From assembly GCA_000328365.1 (NCBI GenBank), contig KB304922.1, positions 33,342 through 97,341 on the forward strand: DNA of 64,000 nucleotides, read 5' to 3'. A program made the position numbers and the translations under genes. The notes below the pieces were generated by a model. That model saw only the letters and a program-made list of their open reading frames with translations, did not search any database and had not been told where the DNA came from. The stretch comes from Capitella teleta. Lineage: Eukaryota > Annelida > Polychaeta > Capitellidae. Positions 21,701 through 33,190 of this stretch are shown here, one piece after another. Every line of letters starts with the position of its first letter. Positions within the stretch are counted from its first letter, which is position 1.

Positions 21701-24700
21701 TCTGTTGTGACCTAAAATTGTTTTGTATTTGCTCCAATGCCCGGCGACTGGGATCAGTCCAGAAGAGGGTCGGTAAGTTCAGCTATCGACCAACAGGCAA
21801 CCCTCGATGAATGAACGCCACATTTGTCACATATAGGTGTCAAAAAAACCTGAATTGAACATTGACACAATCGCTATAATGGATGGTTGCGCAGGTGATA
21901 ATGTGAAGCAACTGACAGAGATTATAGGTGTGATATGCACTTAAATGACACATGCGTTGCCATGCCGCTAATTAGTGTAACCATGTATTCCTTTTACTCA
22001 GTGGTCGGGCAAAAGTAATATGGCCCTCTGGAGAGGCCTTGGCATAGATCCCGAAACAGAATCCGGACATTTTTCATCGGAAGCAATACGTTCCATCAAA
22101 TGAGACGTTGTTAGTTGAAGTGAATGGATGAACTGGAAAATTCAAGCATGGAATTGCGGCACGTAGATACGTAACCATGCTTTCTGGTCCATTAGATGAG
22201 AAGTGAGCCAAGAAGCACGTTTCTGTAGTTTAGGTGAATGGAAGGCAGTCATCCATTTGCCACTCATCCCTCTTGAGTCCCCAGGAGGACATGTCCGGCT
22301 CAAACCATGAAACGGTTCCCAGAAATAAACGGTCGTAACTTCACGGGAAATTGTCTTTTAAACTATACTTGAATGCTATCTACCATGATAAATGTTCCTG
22401 CTCCAGGAATTTATTTCCTGTGACTGAAATGTCTTCAGGGCCTTCGTGTCTAAGACTGCATTGAAGGACAGCTGAAGGAAATCGAGAGACCCGAATGCCT
22501 ATAGAATTGAACCTAAATCGATGGAGCTAAGTATGGGTACTCACTACTCGGTACATGCAATTGAACCGGTACACGTTTGCTTTATCAATAATAATGTCTC
22601 GTATAGCAAGTTTTCAGGCTGAGGTTCCAATCGAAATGGTCATTTTAGTAGGTTAGCCCACTTTGGTGACTCTATAGTGCTCCCAAAGCAAATTGATGTC
22701 TACGATATCAGGAAGGAGAACAATTTATTTTGGATTGTTCTATATCAGTATAGAAATTTCGGGAAATACCGGTTCAGGGGTGCCTACCTTTTACCCACAT
22801 GATGGAGGCTGTGAAACCTCATTACATTATGGTCTTTTCACAAATCACATTCAATAAACACGCTGATGACATTGATACATTTCTGAACACTTTCATGTCA
22901 AGGTCTTAATTCCTGACACCATGAGGCTCCCAGACAATGAACAGGAAGTGTTTTTGCTTTCTCCCCATCTTGTTTTGAGGACATACCAATTAAGGACGGT
23001 TGTATCACTATTATATCTCATCCTATCACTCTGAGTAAGTGAAATCTGATATATTTACACTAGCCTCACGTCCTGATTGATATTCTACGTTTTTATGAAT
23101 GTTTTATGATGGTTCATAACTTTTAGTATCAGAGTGCAGTAAAATACCACCCATACATTCCGCCAGGAGTGCAATGGTGTTGCATAAGTTAAAGTAAATG
23201 GTCATTCACATATATATATTAATTACACAAGTTTCCGTGACACCCGATCGATGTACTACTCGTCTACTGCAGAGCAGATGATCACGAAAGAGTTTCATTA
23301 CATCGTGGAATCACCCTGCAGACTGATGAAATTGCCCTCTCGGTGCACGAATCGCTGTGTAACATTACAAGGCAATTGGAAGTGAATCAGTCCGGAATTA
23401 GTGGGCGTGACTCCGTTTTAAGGACTCAGTTAGACATTTGGTCTTTGTGAAAGTGTCTCGTATGTCGTATGACTTCATTATTTCCGCTGGCCGACCATTT
23501 CGCTGAATTTAGGGATCATTGATGTTCTCTATTGGACCATTCAGCAAAAGCGGAAAGACACCGAATCGCATATTGCAAGCTAATCTCTTTCTGTTACGGT
23601 TTTATATTTCACTCGCCGAACAGCTTCAATTGCTTCGTGCAAGCTGATCGCAAGGGGCCTAATACTCGCTATAGTGTTCCACCCCTCTTGGGAGCAAAAT
23701 GGTTGACACCTGCTCTCCCCTTTCTCATGGGTGGGGTTTTCAGATGAGATGAATTGCAAAAAAAAACAGCCGGCTCAGAGAACATGATTTCAAGCATTTC
23801 TTGGAATTAAATTCCTCTAATCTGCAGAAGTCTTTCCGTTTAAACTTGTATTATTAATGAATCGGATAAATCATATACTTCAATCTCATATTTTGCAGCG
23901 CATATAATTCTTATATCAATGGCATTAAACTGCAATTGATTTCATAAAACCGTCACGTGAAAGAACAGCTGTCCTTATCTTAAAGTGCGCGTGATAGCGT
24001 GTGGCCTTGTTGGAAGTTCTGAAGTTCAATATCTCATATCACAGCCTCGTCCTATTAATTAAGATGCGTCCCTGTGGAGATACCATTAGGTTACCCGCCT
24101 ATAAGATTGGGGCGAAACACAATTTAACATTCATGAACTTGAGGATAATGTTGAAAGCTTAGAGAATTTATGGTATTATCTTATAACTATTAACACAAAA
24201 CAGAAGAGGATGGTTGTGGATTGGCTAATGGGGCTTAGATAGTTCATAATTGTTGCAACTACTCTAGCGATGTACCACAAATGAACCAAACCCCGCAATC
24301 AGAAGCAATATTTCAATTTTTGTTGGCATCAGATAGAAATTGATCAACAAAACTCAAGTAATAATTTTCAAAATGCATTGTGCAAGCAAGCACATCAGAA
24401 AAGGCCAACATCCTGGCCGTCGACGCTTTCATAATTAGTGAGGCTGATCCTCATGGCGCAAGAAAATTTACAAGAGTCAGAATTTATTAGCAAGACATAC
24501 ATTGCGACTCTGCATGTCCAAAGTTGGACAAGGAGCAAGGTTTTTGTGATTTCCCTATGGTCTGAGACCTCATACATCATTCCTCTACTTACACTTTCAG
24601 CAGAGGCAGCTGCGTGGAAATTTTGTTTGTCCATCATTCAGCTGAGATCTAAAATTTGACAAATTTTAGCACTCAGAATCTACACAAACTTTTCATTGGA

Positions 24701-26865
24701 TCAGTGCTCTTTGATGACCTGGTTACTCTATCAGTTTACACAACAATAGCGGTAGTTTATATTTATAGCAATATCCATTGTTGAATTAAACATGTGACAC
24801 ACTGCCATTTACTAATATGCCACAACAAAAGAAATTACATCCAGGAAGTAATTGAAAATCTCAGTCGGAAATTCGTAAATAAAATATACCCAAGACATTT
24901 TCTGGTTCTCCATCACTAGAGCAATTAAGTGGGAACTCCTTACCACGCGAATTCCAAGGAAACGGTTTGTACGAAAGCAAGAGTTGACTGCTTGTCAAGT
25001 AAGTGTTAGTATAGTTTTACTTGATGGATATTGCATGCATATATGTGTCTATTTACAGGTGTAACTCGTTAACAAATGAGAGTAGTCTGACACGTGGTTG
25101 AACTTACGTTCTCTTCTCTCCTATTTAAGATGAGTATTCTAGCAAACAATGCAGTCTCTTGGGGCTGTAAGTAATTTTGCATCAGGGAAATATCTTTATT
25201 TGTCCGTTTCCCTTCTTTCACTTGACACAACATTAAATGCGCTCCGATAATCTGAGGGTAAACACCACCCAAAACAATTATTAATGGTTAACTCGTTTTG
25301 TTGCTGTTCTTGTCTTTCTTTCTTTTTTATGTCTTTTTCTTTTTTCTTTCATATAATCAAATTAATTTGAAAATCATGAGTTATCCGCCATTAAGAACAA
25401 TGGCGGTATATGGACTCATTTCTGTTGTGTGGAATAAAGTGTGCATGCAAATGCCTGTTACTGGTATGCACTTGTAAGTGGCCATTTACATTCAGAACAA
25501 CAGAACGGAAATTTACTCTGCTAAGACAAAGGAAGATAATTCACATTCAGCGTCACGTTCACACATGAGGCCATGTTTGCCGCTGCCTCGGGTCAAACAC
25601 CTCGTCAAGAGAACAAATATTGATGCATGGAATCAACGCTTGTCCATCTCAGCCAAGGCAGAATGCAGATTATTTCCTCAGAAATAATCAACTTAATGCT
25701 GCCTTCGTTTTCTCCCAACCGGGGGTTTTGCTGATACATTTGCACGGTGTAAAAAGGGGGACTTTCATGTCTGACAGAATGGTTCCAGATAGAAGAGATG
25801 TGACTCGGCCTAATGTCAATTTATTTATTTAAACGTCTACCTTATAGACTTTTAATATTTTTCATTCCTTACGCATGTTGTAAGTGTATTTGATCCTTTT
25901 ATTTATGCGGATTATTTGGTATCCTTATTACTCTCATTATAACACTATGTTTAACAGTGCTAGTGCTCAGCATGCGAATCATTAAGTGTATTTCCCTTGC
26001 ATCGTGTACGTCGCAAGATAGAGAGCAGTTATGTAACATGGCATAAGGTCAGCACTAAATATTAAAGTAATTTGATAGCCCTGAGTTACCCAAGCAATCA
26101 CTCTGCACCTCCATGTTACACCAGCATTGCCCCTGGCAGCCTCTGTGGACCACAGCGCTGAATTGCGAGATCATTGTTGTCCCCTATTGGGTCATTTGAC
26201 TGGTGAGCGAATTTCACAGAAAAGTCTCAACAAATCTTCTCTTCCTCTGATGGTGGCTCCCAGTCCCTCACATCCTCATTACAGTTCATTGCCCTCTCCT
26301 ACGTGACACGTATTAAATTAACTGCAGTACAAAAAGATGATGTTGCAATCGACTGCACTGAGATCTGCTCTTGGCCCCGGATTTGCTGATGCTTTTCATA
26401 AATGTATCTTTCCTATGGTTAGATTGCTTCTCGTACCCCAATCAGACGCAGACAATTCACCCAATGCCACGTTAAATATCTCGACTCTGAATTTGTAGTT
26501 CGGAACTCATGAGATTATAGTAACAGCAATTGCTATCTATATCATTCACTTTATAAGTGTCGAAAGGATTTTTTTTTTTTTTTTTTTCAAATGCTGAAAC
26601 GCAGGAGATTTATTTTAAGAATCGTTTATTCAGTGATGTCATATCTTGACAGGTTGAAATGTGAAAAAATTTTCAGAAACAAATGTGCGCGAGTTTGAAC
26701 GATGAAATGTCCAGAAGAGAATGAAATGCAGATGGAATGAAGTTAAGAATTTTAAGTCCGAAGATGAATTAAAGGCGAACGGTCCAAAAGGCGAATTAAG
26801 GCGTGAGTCACATATGGAGCACACAAACATAGTTCCGCGTATTTTATGCGTTGGTGTGTGGCACT
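21701..26865. other. Long gene-free stretch
   Basis: Five kilobases in which I recognise no exon, RNA gene or transposon termini. Open frames at 23532-23747, 24395-24659 and 25069-25272 have no motif or splice context. A pure T tract of about 18 bases lies near 26570-26587. Confidence 0.4.
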
Positions 26866-27550
26866 GGAGCCGATTCCAGAAAGAAACTTAACTTTGGGAC
26901 TTAAGTCCTCCAGGCGTTAAGTTAAGTGTTCAAGTTAAGTCAATTCCACAAGCGCATTTTTGCTTAACTTAAGTAGCGTAAATCGCCTTTGGCTATCTGC
27001 CAAGGAATGTATAAGACATGGCGAGACATTTGATCAGTGGTAAACGTACCTTACAACATGACTTTTATGAACTGTTTATGATTCTTCCAAAACTTTATCG
27101 AAAACGAAAGCATCACAAACGCGAAATGCGAGTGTTTAGTATCGTTGATGCTTAATCATAACGCAACAAGTGCTCTTTTTCCGCTTTACAGTCATAACGT
27201 TTTCGCGTCAATGTGCCAAAGGCAGACGACTTTCAGTGTTGCTGTTGCATCGCCACTTTCGTCAGTCATGAGTCTAAGTCCGAGCACAAAAAAAAAGAGG
27301 CACAAAAAAAACTATAAAAAAATCCCATCTGCATTGCTCCTGTCTGGAAGGCTCCTTCTAGGTGTTAACATCATAGCATTAATTCGACGTCTTCTGATCT
27401 GCGCCATCTTGAATTCACTAAGTTTGATTTAAGTCAGGTCGAGAGGTCACTTAAGTTTTGTAGAGTCTAGAGGACTTAAGTTTGTTTCTGGAATCGTTTT
27501 AGTCAACTTAACTCCTCCTGAACTTAGTTTTACCACTTAAGTTTCTTTCT
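26866..27550 (+). mobile_element. TIR element family R3, copy 1
   Basis: Non-autonomous element of about 685 bp, present in inverse orientation at 45674-46421. Its left terminus is GGAGCCGATTCCAGAAAG. The right end stops at AAGTTTCTTTCT, short of the last dozen bases seen in copy 2. Subterminal blocks of TTAAGT are repeated and inverted inside. A short frame at 27018-27131 encodes MARHLISGKRTLQHDF and continues to REMR; it is preserved with conservative changes in copy 2. The superfamily is uncertain; Harbinger-like is one option because of the G-rich ends. Confidence 0.7.
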
Positions 27551-28959
27551 TAATGACATCATTATACGTATAGGACGATATAGCAACCATTGTCAAGCCA
27601 CCCCAAGCCGCTGCTAACCGCCGATCACAATGCTGAGCCGATATCTCTGATTGGTGGAGCGGCTTAAGCAGCTAGCCGGTCATTTTTACTGCAGCCAGCC
27701 GATTCTGTCTAATTACAATTTGCTTCAGGGTCTAAATCATGGGGACGCGAGGATCGGCCTCACCGAATCCCATCTGCTGGGGATTCAACACTGATATCTT
27801 CTGATCCTTTCCTGGGTGAAACTTTATCGATGAGAGAAAAGATTTGGTCTTTATTGCAATTGCCAATTGCAGTTTATGGTACTTTGGTGACATAAAATGG
27901 GGAGCTTATTTATGTCACAATGCGCGGGATTATGGAAATTTCCGCGATGATGTTCACTATATGACCAATAATAACGCAATGATTCGGCTGAATTGGATCC
28001 ATCTCCTCTGCTATCAAAATCCACGAGGCTATATGCATTTCTGTAGCTCTAAGCCATGGAAGAAAAAAACTCCCCATGCGATTACTGTCTCCCTGGAAAG
28101 TGGAAATAGACATGTTTGATTGATCTCAAGAGTTATGCATCGATTGCTTGAGGGTATGTTCAGCAAATTTACAGAGGAAGTAGGTAATATTGCTAGCTGG
28201 TATCAAATTAGGCGGAAGCTGCGGAAGCTGCAGACGCAACTTTAAATTTCAAGCACAACCATATTGTGCCTCTTACTGAGGAGCCAAACTTTGGTTTGTC
28301 TGAAAATAATCACATTCACACATGAGATATTTCAGTCCAGTGTCTTCAACAAGAACGCATTTACCTGAACATCATATGTGTCAAACTATGAATACTGACA
28401 CGGTGACACGTGGGGTCGTGATTACGATGGCAGCGGCCTGTTTGCTTCCTTATCGTCGAGCTGTCCTTAACTTAATTGACGCATATCTCATGACTATTGT
28501 ATCTTTATGATAAGATAAGATGAGATAGAATTTTCCCAAAGGAATGGTTTTGTCAAACAGGTAATGCGTAGAATAATTTATGAAAATGACAATTAAGCCC
28601 TGGATGGTAATAAAATTACATGTAAATATGTTTTAAATTATTAAGTCTGGTTGCAGAGGGCACGAATGTCTCACGAAGTGTGTTGGTTTTGGCTTTTACG
28701 GCTCTGTATCGTTTGTCAGATGGTAATCGTTGATAAGTATAATGCAGCGGGTGAAGGGGTTTGCGGATTATCTCTTTGGTCCGAATTATTGTTCTTTGAC
28801 GACGTGATACTCCCCAGGGCTGCAAGGTGGCGTTCATGATTCTGCGGGCGATACGTTTAACAAGGCAAACATTCGCAGTCTGCATATAATAATGCACTTA
28901 CTTAATTATACATGTCTGATCAGACTCGATTTTCTGCCCAAGAGGCAAATTTAATAGCA
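27551..28959. other. Intergenic with a diverged GC-rich repeat
   Basis: 27595-27700 is a GC-rich stretch of CCGCTG/CGGCTG steps resembling, in inverse orientation, the tract at 58745-58870. The remainder shows no recognised gene or repeat. Confidence 0.35.
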
Positions 28960-29265
28960 TAGTGTTATTTGCATAAAGAATCCAGTGAAAATAGGAATGA
29001 GCGCTCACGGTAACCCAAACCCCAATACACACTGATCATGTGTACCAACCATTGCAAAAGGGGTAATTTCATGTCAGCAACATTGTCACTGCCATATGAG
29101 GAGGGTGGGTCGTGAGTACCTCTTCCTTTCCCCTTAGCCAGTCGTCCTTGGTTCAATTAACATGCAGTTCGTGACAATCGAATCAAGAGCATTTCTCATG
29201 TAGCCTCATGGCGTAACTGAAATCCAATTGATTTATTCTTGGTCTTTTCTCCACCTGATGGCAAT
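28960..29265 (-). repeat. Dispersed repeat family R1, copy 2
   Basis: Same orientation as 15518-15860, with shared blocks GTGACAATCGAATCAAGAGC and GAGGGTGGGTCGTGA. The similarity fades toward 28960, so that edge is approximate. Confidence 0.6.
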
Positions 29266-29748
29266 TTAAGCGAACGTTGTCCTCAGAGGCGAGCATGTGG
29301 ATTGGCGAGGCTGCATGTCACACGCCAAGGCTCACTTGCAAGTTCGACGCAGTTTACATCTACGTCCTTATTGATTTTATTGTGAACTACTTGGATAAAA
29401 GCTACTTCTGCTTTGTGTATTTTACATACTCGTATGCTTTCTTGTAGCATGCCTTCAAACAACTTCGGTGAAAGAAGAGGTGTAATAACTAATATTTTAC
29501 AATTTTGTTTAATAAAAAATGTTATAATAAAAGTATATGAATTAATCAAATTTGATAAATGTATTCATAATTTTATTCTGCTAATTTGGAACTAGTTGTT
29601 GCTCGAAAGACTATTATATTGAAATAACAAAGAATAAGATTTCAATAAAATTCCCTTCAACAACGTGCAATTGATGTTCAAGTTTTCATTATGTAATGTA
29701 CCTGCCCAAAGGATGCGGCATAAACACTCTGGATCTGCTATTTCTCAA
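29266..29748. other. Intergenic, no gene recognised
   Basis: AT-rich with several AATAAA-like hexamers but no associated coding sequence. Confidence 0.35.
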
Positions 29749-29845
29749 AGGATTATCTGAAAACATGAATCCGATGCTCATAGGATTATCTGGAAACATG
29801 AATCCGATGCTCATAGGATTATCTGAAAACATGAATTCGATGCTT
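29749..29845. repeat. 33-bp minisatellite, 3 units
   Basis: Unit AGGATTATCTGAAAACATG plus 14 bases, in three tandem copies with one to a few changes each. Because 33 is a multiple of three, the array leaves open frames on both strands (repeats such as IGLSENMNPML on + and NPMSIGFMFSD on -). These frames are therefore an effect of the repeat and not evidence of a gene. Confidence 0.85.
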
Positions 29846-30258
29846 CCAAATTCTGATTGCGCCCTTGCTTTACCATATAATAATTTCCAAATCAATGAGA
29901 GCGCAGGGGTTTGGTGAATCGGCCTCGCTTTCATCTTTGCGTGCCATCTACATCTATTACAAATTATGCTATATAAGTTTTTGGTATTACAGCAGCTACT
30001 CTTATGATAAGTATTCCCATTGTCCAAACCCCTGGCATCCCACGGCCTCTTCATCTCATGAGTCGATGGTTGAATAACACTTTAGGTTTCTTTGATGAGA
30101 CATGACCGACATCCATCTTCTGTTGCTTACACCATCAGCCACGTGCCTCTAGGATTGTTATCAGATCGGATTACCGGGTTTCATCTCGCGAAGAACATTA
30201 CAGAAAAACATGCGCAGCGAAGTGGTGAGAGTAGGAATACTTAGTACCTGATGGAGTT
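29846..30258. other. Intergenic, no gene recognised
   Basis: No exon or repeat recognised between the minisatellite and the next MITE. Confidence 0.35.
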
Positions 30259-30260
30259 TA

Positions 30261-30565
30261 CTGGAGCCAGTTAGACCATTTCGGGGGCTTTTGTAAGCAC
30301 AAGCATTCTTTAAGTCCTTTAAATGATTTTTGGAAAAGGACACAAACTCTACCTCATTATTAATTAATCTTAATTGGGTGTTAATTAGCAAACTTTTGAT
30401 AGTGCCTTTGACCTTATTATGCTATTGGCTACTAATTGATGATGAGGTACAGGTTCTGTTCTAGGCCAAAAAGCACACAAAGACCCAAAGAATACGCGTA
30501 CCAAGTATGTTGCTTGTGCTCATAAAAGCCCCCAAACGACCTTTCTCAGGTCTAACTGACTCCAG
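30261..30565. mobile_element. TA-flanked MITE with long TIRs
   Basis: A 305-bp element with inverted ends CTGGAGCCAGTTAGACC (left) and GGTCTAACTGACTCCAG (right). The similarity runs on with a short indel through GGGGGCTTTT and GCACAAGCA, giving arms of about 50-60 bases. TA is present on both sides (30259-30260, 30566-30567), as for Tc1/mariner-type insertions. It has no coding capacity. No second copy was noticed in the window. Confidence 0.72.
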
Positions 30566-30567
30566 TA

Positions 30568-31054
30568 GTTTGTGGAAGCGGGGCTCTTGTCTCATATTAA
30601 GTCTTATGCAATAAACAAGAAGGAACAATATTTTCAGTACGATGACACAAAAAGTTCAATTATATAATGCAATATTCGTTGAAAAATATATAGCCATATA
30701 GGCACTTTAGCCAATATTAGCCACCTTTTAACCGTGTCGAATGACACAATTGAAGCTTTTTTGTGAGTGAAACACAACACCACAACAGACATTGTCCTGA
30801 TGTGTCTTTCCTCGGTTAAATGGTCCAATAAAGAACAGCAAAAGTGGATGGATGGGTGATGTGCATTCTGGTCTTGTCGGGAACCAGGTCATTGGCTCAA
30901 TCGTGAGAAACATTATTTAGCCAGCAATGGAGTTCTACGATGTAATGAAACTAGTCCGTTAGACATAAATTATGTCACGGAAGCCGTGTACGTAGTAAAT
31001 ACTAAATATAGATGAAACTGTTGAATATTTGGGTGGCCAATTACTTTAGCACAA
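30568..31054. other. Intergenic, no gene recognised
   Basis: AT-rich, with no supported feature. Confidence 0.35.
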
Positions 31055-31215
31055 GTCAATTGGATTCCGGTCACACCATGAGATGACACGAAGAATAAGC
31101 TTGATTCGATTCAACAACCACGATTAGCTGAAAGGAAATGAAAAGGAGGAGGTGGAGAAGTATGAGCCCACGATGTGGCATTCGCGACCCACCCTCGTCA
31201 TAAGAGCAATGGCAA
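31055..31215 (+). repeat. Dispersed repeat family R1, copy 3 (inverted, diverged)
   Basis: Reverse-complement relative of the copies at 15.7 and 29.1 kb. It shares CTTGATTCGATT and GCGACCCACCCTCGTCAT-like blocks in the same order. It is more diverged than the other two. Confidence 0.5.
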
Positions 31216-32539
31216 TGGTAATTAGAATTAGGGTCTTACTACTCTGAAAAGACAAGGACAACGAGTTGAGGAGGAATTAGACGGGGACACTCACGCGGCA
31301 TTATGCTCAAGGTTTCTGTCTTATACCCAGCTCTGTTCTGAGACCTTTGATTACCATGGACCATATGCTTGTGCTTGTGATTATAAGAACTTTTCCACAC
31401 TTTATCAAGTGTGATATCAAAAACATTGTTATAATATAAGACGTCTGGCTTTGCAATGCAAATCAATAGGCGTGAGAGTGTCCCAATGAATTGCATTCAT
31501 AACCTTTAACGACTACTCTGATCGTAACCTTGACCCCTGGACCTTTGACCTTTCACTTCACAGGTATCTAATTAAACCGAAATGCCAGCAGATGAGCAAC
31601 TGCATATAGGGGAGGATATCACCAGGTATATGAGCAGTGGGCTGTGATCTTGCGATGTCGAACACGGCACCTGGATCCACCATACGAGTCATCCGAAGCC
31701 AGGAGTCTGTTATTCAATCCGGGTTCATTGGATCCGGGAAGGTAACATTGGATGTCACGATTTGAACTGCTCACCTGCCGCTATAATAACATTATGCAAT
31801 AATTTCCTGTGGTGACGAACTGCTTTCATTACTAATCTACGGTAATATGCAGTGCTTTCTTGTTAGTCAGGGTCCTTCTGTCAGAAAATACATTAGCCGT
31901 AGGCAAATCGTGCCGAAGCAATTATTTTTGATGAAATGCATGGATTTTGACCTCCTAAATACAAAATGAAGCAGAGGGATAAACTACCCCCCTCCCCCGC
32001 CGAAGGGATTAGCTTATCCCTCTGGGGATAATTCTGGGGAGAAATTAAAGAGGATCTCTGTTCATTTTGGAACCTTTTTTAGATCGGTTCTGTGAGCTTT
32101 ATTGAGTGGCGAGAAACTATTTTCGAAAATTTTGGCCAACTGTGAATGATATTTAAGACTAATTAAAATACGAATTTCCTGCTCAAGCAGAATAGCTTGA
32201 AACGAGATGAGTGCGAGATTTCTTTTACGAGAAATGCAGAAAGATCTGCTCACTCAACGGCTCCCATTGTTAACAATAGGAGAAATACTTTTATGCCGTC
32301 ACGACGGTATGAAATCGAACGCGTGAAGAAAGCGAGGTTTTAAACCTCTCAAATTCGACGTATCTAGGAATTAGCCCACAGCAGGCGTATTATCTAAAAA
32401 TATGTCAGCCAAAAGGCGTATTTGTCTTTTGAGGTGAATCCCCTATCATCGGTTAATGGTTCAAAACAACTAGAGGTCCTCATTAATTTAGATCTTTAGG
32501 ATCTGAACTAAAGAAGCCAGGATTTACCAATTGCACCAA
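31216..32539. other. Intergenic, no gene recognised
   Basis: No exon recognised. Around 31989-32040 a C-rich run is followed by imperfect inverted GGGATTAGCTTATCCC-type symmetry. Confidence 0.35.
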
Positions 32540-32869
32540 AAAAATAGCTTCGACATGTTTTGCCTACGGAATAACAGAAGGACCGAGACTATAATATACT
32601 CGTAAGTGATTGCTTCAATATTTTAAGTGTCGATAACCCGATTGACATTCGAAAAATAGCTTCGACATGTTTTGCCTACGGAATAACAGAAGGACCGAGA
32701 CTATATACTCGTAAGTGATTGCTTCAATATTTTAAGTGTCGATAACCCGATTGACATTCGAAAAATAGCTTCGACATGTTTTGCCTACGGAATAACAGAA
32801 GGACCGAGACTATATACTCGTAAGTGATTGCTTCAATAGGGTAAGTGCCGATAACCCGATTGATATTCG
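32540..32869. repeat. 109-112-bp tandem repeat, 3 units
   Basis: Three head-to-tail units whose common point TAGCTTCGACATG falls at 32545, 32657 and 32766. Units 1 and 2 differ mainly by a 3-base length change; unit 3 carries several substitutions at its end. Near identity points to recent unequal exchange or replication slippage. No frame is conserved across units. Confidence 0.88.
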
Positions 32870-33046
32870 ACGCGTATGAAATTATATACGCCCACCTTAA
32901 TGGACAAGAAAGCATGTTACATCTGAACTATCATTATACATGCTTCATTATTTCAGTTCATCTTCTTATCCCAATCAACAAGGCTTGATCGAGTTACTTA
33001 TTACCGAACAATGACCTCCCCATTTATCGCGTTTCTTTCGCGGAAA

Positions 33047-33190
33047 ACAATGGTACATGTAAATCATTCTTTATGTTTCTTTCATTAACGTAAATCATTT
33101 AATAACTTTAATGACATTTTTAAATTTAATGACATTTTGTAACAATGGTAAATCATTCTTTATGTTTCTTTCATTATCATTTAATAACTT
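33047..33190. repeat. Short direct duplication
   Basis: A block of about 50 bases containing TAAATCATTCTTTATGTTTC is present at 33047-33114 and again at 33141-33190. An internal TTTAATGACATTTT doublet lies between. It is an AT-rich local duplication with no coding potential. Confidence 0.75.

Noticed and set aside
29689-30054. 121-codon frame on the - strand with repeated SDNPMSIG residues
   Set aside because: The repetition comes from the 33-bp minisatellite, which keeps both strands open; no splice sites or motif outside the array.
32540-32869. CRISPR-like array
   Set aside because: Three contiguous units without distinct spacers in animal DNA; an ordinary tandem repeat.
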